From Metellina segmentata (lineage: Eukaryota > Arthropoda > Arachnida > Araneae > Tetragnathidae), in the NCBI GenBank assembly GCA_947359465.1, contig OX375872.1, forward strand, positions 13,283,518 to 13,347,517: a DNA stretch of 64,000 nucleotides. The letters are read 5' to 3'. Shown here in pieces: positions 11,860-24,206 of the stretch. Under the pieces are notes generated by a model. The model worked only from the letters and a program-made list of their open reading frames with translations. It was not told where the DNA came from and ran no database searches. How positions within the stretch are numbered: position 1 is the stretch's first letter; every line of letters begins with the position of its first letter. A program made the position numbers and the translations under genes.

Positions 11860-12846
11860 AGGTTGCCAGAAGATGAATAGCAGAAAAGAGAGCATTTGGT
11901 AACATTAGTTTGAAAAAAAGAGGACAGGAAAGTGAAAATTCAGAGAAGTTTTTAATTACTTCCGAATCAGTGTTCGATCATTTGAAAAGCTTTCGGGAAA
12001 AATTCTGACAAGATTATGTCTGAAAATACACGGATGACTCCTATCCAGTTCTATATTTAGAATTTCGATTAATATAGCTTCGTTTAATCGTTTAGCTTTA
12101 TCACATAAACAAACACGAAAAATTATAATTTAACAATGGGCAGAACTAATACAAAGACTGACAAACAACACATGTAAGTAATATACCAACAAATAACTAT
12201 AACTCACCGAATTCTGCACAGTAATCATAGTTGAGTTAACGAATTCCATTTAATGCTAAAAGGCGGCTAAGTTATCTACGCGATTTCCTTCCAAACTAAA
12301 AAAGGCTGCGAATCGTCAGTCTTACTATTCATTCTGATATAGTAAGAACATTTCTTACTATTCATTCTGATATAATAAAGAACATTTCTTACTATTCATT
12401 CTGCTTTCATAAGACCGATATTTCTTTTTCATATTATTCTAATACGAATCTAAATGCTCATTGGTAATCTATTTGATCTCCTAATGAGACGTTTTAACAT
12501 GAAGCTCAATATAAACTGGTAGAGGTTGAGCTTCCTACTATACGTTGATGCGTTTTAAGAATACTTACGATTTTCGTACAATGCACTAGATCTAGTACGT
12601 ATTTGAATAGCTTTGGTTTACATAACGATATAGTAGTCAATGTGAATACATTAGCACGTGAAGTTGAAAATGTGAACTATATTTTTAACACAGTCCGAAG
12701 TAATGAACAAAGAGAACAAAAATTGAACAGCCGAGAGAAAGAGGACATAAAAAGATCTGACTTAAAATAGAGATAGAGATTGTAAGTAAGAGATCCGAGT
12801 GGAAAAAGAGGACATGCTCTCTTTAAGAGAGATGTTTTGGCAACCA
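11860..12846. mobile_element. ~1-kb element with hAT-like inverted ends
   Basis: The left end reads AGGTTGCCA and the right end TGGCAACC, followed inward on both sides by AAAGAGAGCAT and a GAGGACA motif (left about 11884-11925, right about 12807-12832 in reverse complement). The flanks tatatata (left) and tatctata (right) differ by one base, compatible with an 8-bp hAT duplication. GGTTGCCA-type termini are common in non-autonomous hAT elements. No transposase frame is visible inside. Classification is inferred from the ends only. Confidence 0.6.
12329..12412. repeat. ~36-bp repeat, three copies
   Basis: CTTACTATTCATTCTG recurs three times with GATATAGTAAGAACATTT spacers inside the hAT-like element. 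Confidence 0.85.
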
Positions 12847-13216
12847 TATCTATATATATGTAGGGTCAACTTAGAGAGAAACTCAGTAACTGATATTCTT
12901 TTGATGACGTTAAATGCTTATTTTCACCATCATTCGAAATACACTGTGATGGTACTATGTTTATAGAATATATAACACAGTCACAAATATTTTAAATATA
13001 TATTAAAGATTCTACAATTTACGTCTAACGAAAATATGTATACTATGAATATTCATTCATATAATGCACTTCATATTTATTCCACTACTCGCTGTAGAAC
13101 ACACTACAAATGTTTTTTCTAATGTGACTACTTCAAAAATCGCAGCCTATCTTATTTTAAAATAATTTTATTTCAACTTTACCGAGCATTCTAAAATAAG
13201 AAGTTACCCACCTTAC
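12847..13216. other. No recognised feature
   Basis: AT-rich spacer leading into the tandem duplication. Confidence 0.5.
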
Positions 13217-15176
13217 TTAAAATATTTTGTTTTGTGTACATAGTATTGTTTATATTTATGAAACATAATTCTACAAACCATTAAGTATTCAAAAAACTCT
13301 GAAGTAAATATGGTGAAGATATACATAATACCACAAAAGAAATTAACCACGTCTAGTGATATTTGCGGAAAATAAAATGATTCTTAAAAATTTAACTCCT
13401 AAATAACATATCTGCAATATGTAAAATACTGGAGTACATACAGAAACAAAACTCCGATCATTCAAAACATGCGGAATCCTGATAAACGAAAGATCTGACC
13501 AAGCGTGTCAAATTTCGACATCCTGAGTATAATCTGATATTGAGCAATTGAAAAATGACGTTTGAAAAATATTGATAGAGATTTTAATAATATGATATGA
13601 TAATGATTTTTTTTTACAAAAAGAACGCAAGATTATAAAACTTAGAAAAACTCAAATAAGATCACAATACTTCGCTGTCTTGACTCAAATACACAAACAA
13701 ATCTAAGTCAAATTTATCAAATAAAGCATTAATTAGGTTTTTCCATATACCGAATAGAACAATTACACTTTTATGATCAATAAGTTTTTCGCGTTCCATT
13801 ATAAAATTTAAGTTATGTAAAATTAAATATTTGAAGCATTCTTTTTCAATTAATCAAATATTTATAATTTTTTTACATAAATAATATTTATTAAATTAAA
13901 ATACATTATTTATAAATTATTTTTTGAGCAATACTGGGTAAAACAATTTTATCTGAAAGTTGTTTTCCATCAACACTGCAAAAACAAACTGAGTTGCGTA
14001 CCGCACAATCGTTTTATACTTAGTGTTATTCCTATGGGGATTTCGAATTGTTTATAGCTTTCTCTGCAAACAAAATAGAAAGAGGGCTAATATGTAGCCT
14101 ACGTTAGTCGCAGGGTTCTAAGGTATAAGTGTACCATATTTGGTGAGAATTCGTCAAACCGTGTCGATTTATATAGAGAACATACATATACAGTAGGGTA
14201 ATGTAATATTCAAGGAAAGAGGCTATTGGTACAGAGCTCTCTTCGGAATATATTTATGTTATAACATAATCAAAATACTCGCTTAGACCAGTTTAACCCT
14301 ATCAGGGGTTCATACGTATAATTCCACTTTGCAACCTGCATTTTTCCCTACGCGCACGACTTCTTACCAGTATTAATCTTCTTAACCAGTAAATCTTTCT
14401 AAAGGATTATATTTTGCCGAAAGGACCAATAGAATCTTTTCCAAAGTATTCTATTATCAGAAAACCTCCATAACAAAACTTTCTAAAGGGTTCCTACCAA
14501 AAGAAGCCTTTCAGATGATTCTATTCCGAGGAAAGGACCAATCAAATCCTTCCAGAGGATTTATTCTGAGAAAAGTACAAAAAGAATCTTTTCAATGGAT
14601 TGCATTATAAGAAACGGTCAGTAGAATATTTCCAAAGGATTTTATCTAAACAAAGGATTAATATATTCCTTCCAAATTATTCTATTATGAGGAAAAGACG
14701 AATACAATATTTTCAGAGGATTCTTTTCTGAGAAAAGCCCCAATAAAATCTTTCCAAAGGATTCTTTTCTAATAAAAATACCAATAGAATCTTTGAAAAT
14801 GATCCCTTTTCGAGGAAAGTACCAATAGAATCTTTTCAAGTGATTCTATTCTAAGGAAAGGATCAATGGAATTTTTCCAAGCCAATTCTAAATAAATTAC
14901 TGTAAGAATTCACCCATATGATATAATTGTGAGAAAAAAAACAATATAATCCATCCAAACTATTCTATTCTAAGAAAAAGACAAATACAATCGTTGAAAA
15001 TAATTCTTTTTAAGGAAGTACAAATATAATCTTTCAAGCGATTCTATTCAAACGAAAGGATCCGTATATATAGAATCTCTTTCCAATTATCTTCTAGATA
15101 AATAACAGTTGGAATACAAACAATAGAATACTGAGAAAAACATCAATCTTATATATACAAAGTATTCTAATGTAGT
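13217..15176. repeat. Tandem duplication, copy B1
   Basis: Aligns with 17403-21019. From about 13217 to 14870 the two copies are nearly identical, with only a few substitutions visible over 1.6 kb. From about 14870 to 15176 identity drops to roughly 88 percent by eye, and B2 carries an extra ~45-bp unit. The switch falls inside the GATTCTATTCTAAGG minisatellite. Position 13780/13781 is the empty site of the Helitron found in B2. About 13980-14193 resembles the interior of the Helitron family at 423-763. Confidence 0.92.
14390..15176. repeat. ~42-bp minisatellite array in B1
   Basis: Degenerate units such as GATTCTATTCTAAGGAAAGG then accaatagaatcttttcaag. The minus-strand open frame over 14642-14839 translates the repeat (recurring IGIF and KGIIF words) and is not a gene. 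Confidence 0.85.
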
Positions 15177-15182
15177 CAATAA

Positions 15183-17402
15183 TACTTACTTTCAAACTAC
15201 AACTTTAATTGCTGTTTTTCTGCGAGATACAAAGCAGGCTCTGTAAAAGAGAACAATAAAACTAATTAAAGATTAATGTTAATAGCAAAATGTTTAACTA
15301 AATAATTTTAGTATTGTATTTGCATTCCACAAGTCACAAATCACTGAACTAAACAATTTTCATCAGGGAATGCTTTACCATGGCCAGCCAACAAAGTTTT
15401 AAGCATTGTAAACCTTTTTATCTAATAAGGACATAGGGAGTTGAAATTACGTCCAGTTTATTTTTCTCTCCTAAAAATTTCATACAGTGAAAAAATTTTC
15501 CCTACTCGAGAAATGGTGGAGTTAGGGAAATTCATACAAAGATGCTCCTTCCCGAAAAATTGCTAAAAATAACTAAACAATTCTAGGAAATGTCTAAAAA
15601 CCATCCATGTCCTAAAACACTACAAAATTATAATAATAACAATCGAACATTTTCATTTAAGTAAAGGTTTTTATAAGAATAGATGCAAGAATCAACAAAA
15701 TTATTAATACCCTACACAAACTTACACTCAAAAATACAATTTAGCTTGATACAGTTTCTCAGCGAAATTGAAAAATATTTATTTTGTGTTATTAAATATA
15801 GGCTCTATAGAAAAGAAAACAAGAACAAATGCCACTTTACATTGACAGACAGCTCCGAGTCAGATTGAAAGTTTGAATTTTACTAACAAACTCTGAATTT
15901 TAATATATTTTGTTTGACATGGTGAACTGGAAATTGTTTCAGATCTGTCTAGATTTACAAAATAGAAATCTATCAGATTTTCAAAAGATTGATTTTTTTA
16001 CTGTTTGGCAGTAAATATTTATATATTCAAAGTTTCTTTTCACTTTGATGGCTACGTCAAGAACTACGTCACTTCTGTTAATAAAATCAGAAGAAAGCGT
16101 ATAACATTAAAGAGCAAAAATTTTACACGACTGAAGGGAAATAAGAAACTATATGTTGACATAACTATTTTGCGATCTTTCCTAAATAATTGTTTAGGTT
16201 ACGCCTTAAGTAATAACATTTAAATAAAATCTTCCTTAGTATATAAGATTTTTAGATTTTTATCTGACATCTAATAACCCCACAATTATTAAAACAAGTT
16301 TTTTTTTTTATCCAAAGCACTATGAAATCAAACTTATCTACTATTACCTATATTTCAGACAATAAAACTTATTGTATTTCCATGTTTCGTTAGAAATTTA
16401 TCAAATAAGATTTAGTTTTCTGATCGATTATATAAAATACTGAAAAGATTTCTAATTTAAAATGGAAGTGTTTTTCTAATGTATCATATAAAATCATATT
16501 TTCGGACATGTTTTTGTATTCAAACTTTACATCACTTATTAAAACTACACTTTAGTTAATGATGAACACTAACAAATAAAATTATTTTTGACTATTTTAA
16601 TTTATCCAATTTTTATTTTACAACAAAAACGAGGTTATAACAAGCTTTATAGGAAAATCATATTATAACCTTATTTTTGTTGAAGCTAATCAGTTTAAAT
16701 AGAAATTGACGGTTGTACGATTCCTTAAACAAAACTTTTAGCAGATTTCTAAATAAAAAAAATCATTCTAAAAATAGAAGATGGATAAAAAATCAATAAT
16801 TATGAGAAAGTGAATAAAATCTAAATCATCCTAAAGTACGTCTTATCTGATGACCAAACACTTTTCGTTTACTAATTCTCTTGTTTTATACTGTCCATTA
16901 TCTCTTTGAATCAATAAGAAGGTTTCGTTTATAAACTTAATCTTTCAATGAAAGAAAACCGCTCATCTTTTTCTACTATTTCCATCTTTTCAATCAATTC
17001 CAATTAATGTATATAATAAGATCTTAAACATAAATTGCGTCAATGCGCTATTATCTAGATTAAGGAACTATGCAATCAAATGTTTCGAATGAATTTCCAT
17101 AAACAAAGTAATATCTGCATTCACGAAATAATTCATTTTGGTACTAAGAATTGCAAACTTAAAGTGCAAATGTAATATTGCCAACATTTGTTACATGACA
17201 AAACCTAATCACAAATATTTTTTAAGTTTACTCTGATTAAAAAATGAAAATTGAAATTGTGGCCTACGTAGAAACAATTCTATTTTGCCAATAAAAATGA
17301 ATAAATAACTAAACTGGTACGCTAAATATTGTTAATACTATAAGTGTTTAGTGGCAGAATTAAAAAAGCTCCGGACCAAAAATAATGTTAAAATTTGTTA
17401 TC
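15183..17402. repeat. Duplicated AT-rich block, copy A2
   Basis: Relative of 3922-6083 in the same orientation, with scattered differences and small indels. It is placed exactly between B1 and B2, so B1+A2 (13217-17402, about 4.19 kb) forms one tandem unit followed by a second, partial unit (B2). No coding frame is convincing. Confidence 0.88.
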
Positions 17403-18480
17403 TAGACAAATAACATTGTTTTGTATACATAGTATTGTTTATATTTATGAAACATAATTCTCTACAAACCATTAAGTATTCAAAAAACTCTGAAGTAAAT
17501 ATGGTGAAGATATACATAATACCACAAAAGAAATTAACCACGTCTAGTGATATTTGCGGAAAATAAAATGATTCTTAAAAATTTAACTCCTAAATAACAT
17601 ATCTGCAATATGTAAAATACTGGAGTACATACAGAAACAAAACTCCGATCATTCAAAACATGCGGAATCCTGATAAACGAAAGATCTGACCAAGCGTGTC
17701 AAATTTCGACATCCTGAGTATAATCTGATATTGAGCAATTGAAAAATGACGTTTGAAAAATATTGATAGAGATTTTAATAATATGATATGATAATGATTT
17801 TTTTTTTACAAAAAGAACGCAAGATTATAAAACTTAGAAAAACTCAAATAAGATCACAATACTTCGCTGTCTTGACTCAAATACACAAACAAATCTAAGT
17901 CAAATTTATCAAATAAAGCATTAATTAGGTTTTTCCATATACCGAATAGAACAATTACACTTTTATGATCAACTAGCAAAATACCCGACCTTACTCGGTT
18001 TGGATTGGTTTACTCTAGATTGAAGAGATAATCAAAAGATATAATGACTTACGTTTTTTGTAGAATAAAAATTTATTTTAACATCTTTCGCCATCTTTAT
18101 ATTTTCTACAACTTACTTTGGACACAAATCCTACACATGCATATCCATTCATGTAATACATTTCACATACATCGCACAATTGCTGTATGACAAAGCTACA
18201 AAATGACGAAAGGTGATACTAAGGATACTACTATAAAAGACGATTTATAGGAAGATTTGGAATTCCCTTTCTTAAGTTCTTGTCATGTTCAACTCAATTA
18301 ATTAAAATTACGATTTACGGCGAGTGCTCTCGCACTCATAGTCAACAAAACAATATTTTTTTACTTGTGGCACTCTTGCCTCCGGTATGCGACATTGTGA
18401 AATTTTGCAATCTTCTCCTGTCATTATTATAACGAATTTTTTAATGTTGGAAAAAGTTTCAGTTTGGATTAATAAACATT

Positions 18481-18560
18481 ATTATTCTTTCAACAACGGC
18501 ATTATTCTTTCAATAACGGCATTATTCTTTAAATAACGGCATTATTCTTTCAATAATGGC
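18481..18560. repeat. 20-bp tandem array in the Helitron
   Basis: Four consecutive exact-length 20-bp units of ATTATTCTTTCAATAACGGC with one or two substitutions each. Confidence 0.95.
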
Positions 18561-19431
18561 ATAACTACACTTAAAATTTACTGAAAATTTATACTGACTT
18601 ACCTAACATTTTTAAGTCTAATACTTTGTGGTGCTGTTGCGTGTGATGAGAAGGAAAACACATTTATTAAATTAAAATAATAAATATTTAAAACAGGAAA
18701 CAGCAAAGTAATACAAAATAAAAGATGTCGCAAAAAATTGTTCTAAAGATATTAATTTATGATTCAATTTTATCTCTTGATCTCGCACAGTTGCCACAAC
18801 TTACAACTAAAAGTGTACAAAATTTAGAAATGTGAAATTAATTCCGAGCGAAAGAACCAGAAAAAATATCACTGCTCGCGCGATCTTGTTCATTCTCGTT
18901 TCATTGAAAAATATCGTCTGTCCCAAATATTCGGAAATCGTTTTCATTGCGCAAAGAATAAAAATAAGACTCGAAATAAATGAAGTATCAGAGATGAAAT
19001 TCCATAAAAAAAAAAAATTTTGAAGAATAATTACTTTTTCAGCAGTACTGGTAAAGCAATCGAATTAATCGTAATATTCAATAGACATTCCAATTTTTCC
19101 AAAACTACCAAATTATGGTGGATTTAAGTATACTTACTCAGGTGTTTTAGCATGAAACTCGTCTAAATATAACAATAAAGAAATGTTTAATATTGCATTC
19201 ACTAAATTATTAGATAATGTATAAAATAAAATACAATGCAATCAAATATCTGGAATACAATTCATGTGATGCCTACACAAACACACAAACACAAAATCGA
19301 GCATAGAACAGAAAGACGGACAGACAGACTTTCGCAACCAATTCCACTCACTAAATCAAGATAAGTACTCTCTGTATGCAAATTTCCATGAAAATATCTT
19401 AAACCGCGTGGACGTGTATAGGGCACAACAT

Positions 19432-19432
<1 letters not shown>

Positions 19433-19466
<34 letters not shown>

Positions 19467-19467
19467 C
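19433..19467. repeat. (CAGA)n microsatellite
   Basis: About eight CAGA units near the 5' side of the minus-strand Helitron. Runs of this kind are common near Helitron 5' ends in arthropods. Confidence 0.92.
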
Positions 19468-20207
19468 CAAACGAGAAAAAGGCGGATTCGGCATCAGAAG
19501 GGTCCAAAACGGATAGAAAACTTGAAATGCGTCGAAAATATTGAATGTACAAACAAACACTCCATTCTTATTTATATAGATAAGTTTTTCGCGTTCCATT
19601 ATAAAATTTAAGTTATGTAAAATTAAATATTTGAAGCATTCTTTTTCAATTAATCAAATATTTATAATTTTTTTACATAAATAATATTTATTAAATTAAA
19701 ATACATTATTTATAAATTATTTTTTGAGCAATACTGGGTAAAACAATTTTATCTGAAAGTTGTTTTTCATCAACACTGCAAAAACAAACTGAGTTACGTA
19801 CCGCACAATCGTTTTATACTTAGTGTTATTCCTATGGGGATTTCGAATTGTTTATAGCTTTCTCTGCAAACAAAATAGAAAGAGGGCTAATATGTAGCCT
19901 ACGTTAGTCGCAGGGTTCTAAGGTATAAGTGTACCATATTTGGTGAGAATTCGTCAAACCGTGTCGATTTATATAGAGAACATACATATACAGTAGGGTA
20001 ATGTAATATTCAAGGAAAGAGGCTATTGGTACAGAGCTCTCTTCGGAATATATTTATGTTATAACAAAATCAAAATACTCGCTTAGACCAGTTTAACCCT
20101 ATCAGGGGTTCATACGTATAATTCCACTTTGCAACCTGCATTTTTCCCTACGCGCACGACTTCTTACCAGTATTAATCTTCTTAACCAGTAAATCTTTCT
20201 AAAGGAT

Positions 20208-21090
20208 TATATTTTGCCGAAAGGACCAATAGAATCTTTTCCAAAGTATTCTATTATCAGAAAACCTCCATAACAAAACTTTCTAAAGGGTTCCTACCAA
20301 AAGAAGCCTTTCAGATGATTCTATTCCGAGGAAAGGACCAATCAAATCCTTCCAGAGGATTTATTCTGAGAAAAGTACAAAAAGAATCTTTTCAATGGAT
20401 TGCATTATAAGAAACGGTCAGTAGAATATTTCCAAAGGATTTTATCTAAACAAAGGATTAATATATTCCTTCCAAATTATTCTATTATGAGGAAAAGACG
20501 AATAAAATATTTTCAGAGGATTCTTTTCTGAGAAAAGCCCCAATAAAATCTTTCCAAAGGATTCTTTTCTAATAAAAATACCAATAGAATCTTTGAAAAT
20601 GATCCCTTTTCGAGGAAAGTACCAATAGAATCTTTTCAAGTGATTCTATTCTAAGGAAAGGATCAATGGAATATTTTCAAATGATTCTATTCTAAGGAAA
20701 GTATCAATGGAATCTTTCCAAATCAATTCTAAATAAATTACAGTAAGAATCCTCCCAAAGGATATAATTGTGAGAAAAAAAACAGTATAATCTATCCAAA
20801 GTATTCTATTCTAGTAAAAAGACAAATACAATCGTTGAAAAGAATCCTTTTTGAGGAAGTACAAATAGAATCTTTCAAGCGAGTCTATTCAAATGAAAGG
20901 ATTAGTATATTAAGAATCCGATTCCAATTATCTTATAGATAAATAACAGTTGGAATATAAATAATTCAATTGTGAGAAAAATATCAATCTTGTATATACA
21001 AAGTATTCTAAGGTAGTCAAAAATCAATCGAATTTTCCGAATGTATTCTAGTCTTGTGAATAGGCCACGGAAATAGTTCCAAATAATTCT
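20208..21090. repeat. ~42-bp minisatellite array in B2
   Basis: Same family as 14390-15176. It continues about 70 bp beyond the end of the duplication with further diverged units (to about 21090). Confidence 0.8.
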
Positions 21091-21660
21091 ATTTAAACCA
21101 AAGATCGAATGGAACCGTGTATTTTTTAACAGTGGCGAGAATATGTGGATTATAATTCAACTAATACCTGTGGAAGTATATTCAAGTGCGTAGCTAGGTG
21201 AAAACAATACTACACAATACGCAAACCCCGTGCGCTCGGATAATGAATTAATCCGAATAAATCGAAGTTAGTGTGGCCGTTCATGTGCAAGTTAAAACAT
21301 ATTTATAAATTAATCACAGATAAAAGATATATTATAAGAGGGATTACTTGTCAAAATCCTTTTATCTGTGCAGGTTTGAAGACGAAATTGAAGTTTGAAC
21401 GCTTTACCAAAAGAGATAAAAGTCGACTAACCTTTTCTGCAAAACCTGTCTAGACGTTTGCTGGAGATTCGGGTTTTGCTGTCTCTCTCTTCAGAGGATA
21501 GGACATCAACTGAATTCAGGAGCTTGAAAAGGAGTGAGCTAGACCTGTGAGAAAACTTCTTTCTTTTCAGACCGGATGGGTTCTTTCCCCCAAAGTTTCT
21601 CTCCGTGACTACCGAGGATTTAGTTTAATTTTCTTTTCGGATTCTTGCCTGTAATTATTT
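21091..21660. other. No recognised feature
   Basis: Moderate-GC stretch (about 21450-21640) with no supported gene. It borders the start of the next satellite. Confidence 0.45.
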
Positions 21661-22154
21661 TCCGATTCCTAATACAATTGGATTTGGTAAACATCCGCTG
21701 TGGGATTGTCGAGTGCGATGGAGAGTGGTATAGGTTTGGGGCGTACCTTAAGTTTAATTTTAAGATTTCGAAATTGTTTCTTAAGGCTCTGTAGTCATCC
21801 TTGTGGGATTCTTAAGTAAGTTGGAAAGTGGTGCAATATAGGACGTTGACAATGTTTATCTTATGTTTGTCTTGTTTCAATGTTTGTCTTATGTTTGTCT
21901 TGTTTCAATGTTTGTCTTGACAATCTTGTTTCTTAAGGCACTGTAGTGATCCTTGTGGGATTCTTAAGTAAGTTGGAAAGTGGTGCAATATAGGACGTTG
22001 ACAATGATTTTAAGAATTGGTAATTATTATAAAAATGTATTTTTGATAGTTTTCGAACTTACGATGTTTAATTCTCCAGTGAGATGGATAGTGATGCAGA
22101 GTAGTGCAGGTATGGGACGTTTTCAAGTTTAATTTAAGTTTTCGAAATTGTTAA

Positions 22155-22803
22155 TCTCTAGAATTATAAAAAGGGGAAGTGTTTGTCTGTGTGTCTGTGT
22201 ACGGTGTGTACTGTCCTGTCGAATCTATGGCACTTACAATAATGAAAATTGGCACACAGATAGTCACAATTTTTTGCGATTTTTGTGTCGATTCCGAATT
22301 TTAAAATTTAATATAGAATGTTTTTTAATTAATTTATTAGTTTTTTTTATCTTTCTTTCTGGAACGTGACGTCATTGAAGAAAGGCGTGGATTTTGCGAT
22401 TTTCGACCCATGACGTCACAAGCGTTATTCGTCCAAAAGCCTTGGGAACCATGTCAAGTTTTCCGATTCTAGCGTGTTTCGATTTACGTTGTTGATTTGT
22501 ATGACTTTCTTGCTAGCGATTTCAACTTTGTCACGGGCAAAGACTATTTGAAGTTTTCTGTCTTCGCCGACGAGAAAGATAGAGTGAAAATTTCAACTGA
22601 TTTAAAATCTGCGGAACTCATTCTTAAAATTATTATTTTATTTTTTTAATGTTTTCAGTATCAATAAAATTTAATGTGTCCAGCCCGATTTTAAAATTTT
22701 AATCTAAAATATTTATTAATTAATTTATTGACATCACGACGTTGCCTGTGTTGATTTTCGAAGCAAACCAAATGAGAATGTGCTGCAATCACCTGGGTTG
22801 GCT
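22155..22803 (+). mobile_element. Helitron with lost 3' end
   Basis: Starts TCTCTAGAATTATAAAAA after an A, then GGAAGTGTTTGTCTGTG, matching in reverse complement the ends at 23836 and 55203. Homology to those copies continues to CACCTGGGTTGGC (about 22803) and then stops in satellite sequence, so about 90 bp including the hairpin and CTAG are missing. It lies in opposite orientation to, and about 310 bp from, the next copy. Confidence 0.82.
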
Positions 22804-23113
22804 TAGAGGGATTTCGAACATCCGATGTGGAAATTCAATTTTGAGTGAGATTGAAAGTGGTGCATTTTTTGGACGTTCCTTAAGTTTAATTTTATGATTT
22901 CCAAATTGTTTTTCAATGCAATGTGTTAACCGCTGTCATATTCTCGAATTTCGACGGAAAATAGTGCAATTTTACGAGAGATTTATGTTCACTTATGTTC
23001 AAATTTAATACATCGAAATTGTTTTTTAATAATGTGCAGTATTCGAAATGATATTATCGATTGAGATCTAAAGTAATGCAGCTGTCTTACGCTCTTATGT
23101 TTTATTCTAAGAA

Positions 23114-23836
23114 CTAGCCACTTTGTGGCCAGCATAGCGTTGCCCGTGTCAGTTCTTTTCCTGTGACCACTACTCACTAACGCTCGCCAACCCAGGTGAT
23201 CGCAACGCATTCCCATTTGGTTTGCTTTTCAAACCAACATCACAGGCAACGTCGTGATATCAATAAATTAATTAATAAATATTTTAGATTCCAATTTAAA
23301 AATCTGGCAGGACACATTAAATCTTACTGATACTGAAAACATTAAAAAGATAAAACAATAATTTTAAGAATGAGCTCCACAGATTTTAAATCCGTTCAAA
23401 TTTTCACTCTGTTTTTATTGATGGCGAAGATAGAAAACTTCAAATAGTCTTTGCCCGTGACAAAGTTGAAATCGCTAGCAAGAAAGTCATACTAATCAAC
23501 AACGTAAATCAAAACACGCTGGAATCGGAAAACTTGGCATGGTCCCTAAGGCTTGTGACAACAGCGGTCGAAAATCGCAAAATTTGCTTGCTTCTTCTTT
23601 AGAGTTACGAGTGACGTCACATTCCGAAGTAAAGAGGGAATGGTGAAAAAAAACTAATAAATTAATTTTAAAATGTTATTGATTAAATTTTAAAATTCGG
23701 AATGGACACCAAACTCGCAAAAAATTGCCACTATTTGTGTGACAAATTTCATTATTGTAAGAGCCATAGATTCGTCAGGCCACTGCCCACCGTACACAAA
23801 GACACAGACAAACACATCCTTTTAGAATAGTAGAGA
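23114..23836 (-). mobile_element. Complete non-autonomous Helitron, 723 bp
   Basis: On the minus strand it starts TCTCTACTATTCTAAAAGG after an A and ends CTAG before a T. A GCCAC-aaa-GTGGC hairpin abuts CTAG directly, unlike the ACCCGA/TCGGGT family, which has a seven-base spacer. The interior matches 22155-22803 inverted and 54457-55203 direct. No coding capacity. Confidence 0.85.
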
Positions 23837-23929
23837 TTCAAAATAGGTTTAAGTATTCAATGCAACGTCACCGCTCTTGGATTATCGGATAAGAGGGAAA
23901 TAGTGTAGATTTAGGATGTTCATTATTTT

Positions 23930-24206
23930 TAAAAGGAGGGTTGCGTGTCAAATCCAACCCAAGACCGACGTGTACAAAGAAGCTGGTACACGTTAATTCT
24001 GTTGTTTCATCATATATCTTCATGTTGGCGTCGTGTGGAAATTTGGAAAGTGGGTTGCCAGCTCTGGTGGGACCTCCTCATCTGACCGTGGTTCTAAATT
24101 ACGAGATTCTTTCCTCGGATGTTTTTTTTTCGGATCCCGGATAGTCGCCTATAGACCAATGTATTTCTCCAGAGTACGACGTTTTTTAAATTACCTACCT
24201 ACACTT
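23930..24206 (+). mobile_element. SINE, diverged
   Basis: Head fragment with GAGGGTTGCGTGTCAAAT (B-box region), then ACACGTTAATTCTGT, TTGGCGTCGTGTGGAAAT, TCATCTGACCGTGGTTC, and ending CAGAGTACGACG with a TTACCTACCTAC tail. The two overlapping forward frames (67 and 91 codons) are SINE read-through. Confidence 0.8.

Larger units (their letters stand above)
17973..19580 (-). mobile_element. Non-autonomous Helitron, 1,608 bp, with empty site in B1
   Basis: Read on the minus strand the element starts TCTATATAAATAAG after an A and ends CTAG before a T. Hairpin CCGA-gtaagg-TCGG precedes a GTATTTTG spacer and the CTAG. The paralogous site in B1 reads ATGATCAA|TAAGTTTT with no insertion, so the boundaries are exact and the insertion went between A and T with no target duplication, the hallmark of Helitrons. 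It contains a 20-bp tandem array (18481-18560) and a (CAGA)n run (about 19433-19467). No Rep or helicase frame is visible. Confidence 0.93.
17403..21019. repeat. Tandem duplication, copy B2 (contains a Helitron)
   Basis: Matches B1 from TTGTTTTGTATACATAG onward, is interrupted at 17972/19581 by a 1,608-bp insertion, then resumes without loss at TAAGTTTTTCGCG. The 3' part (about 20690-21019) is more diverged from B1 than the rest. Confidence 0.92.

Noticed and set aside
3922..17402. Blocks A1 and A2 as long terminal repeats of a retroelement
   Set aside because: They are 2.2 kb, lie 9 kb apart with satellites and other elements between, lack TG...CA ends and a primer-binding site, and no gag or pol frame is present.
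19262..19611. Overlapping 66-96-codon frames with Cys/Val/Ser runs
   Set aside because: Produced by the (CAGA)n run within the Helitron.
14642..20639. Two matching 65-codon minus frames (14642-14839 and 20442-20639) as a duplicated gene
   Set aside because: They translate the 42-bp minisatellite inside the B1/B2 duplication.
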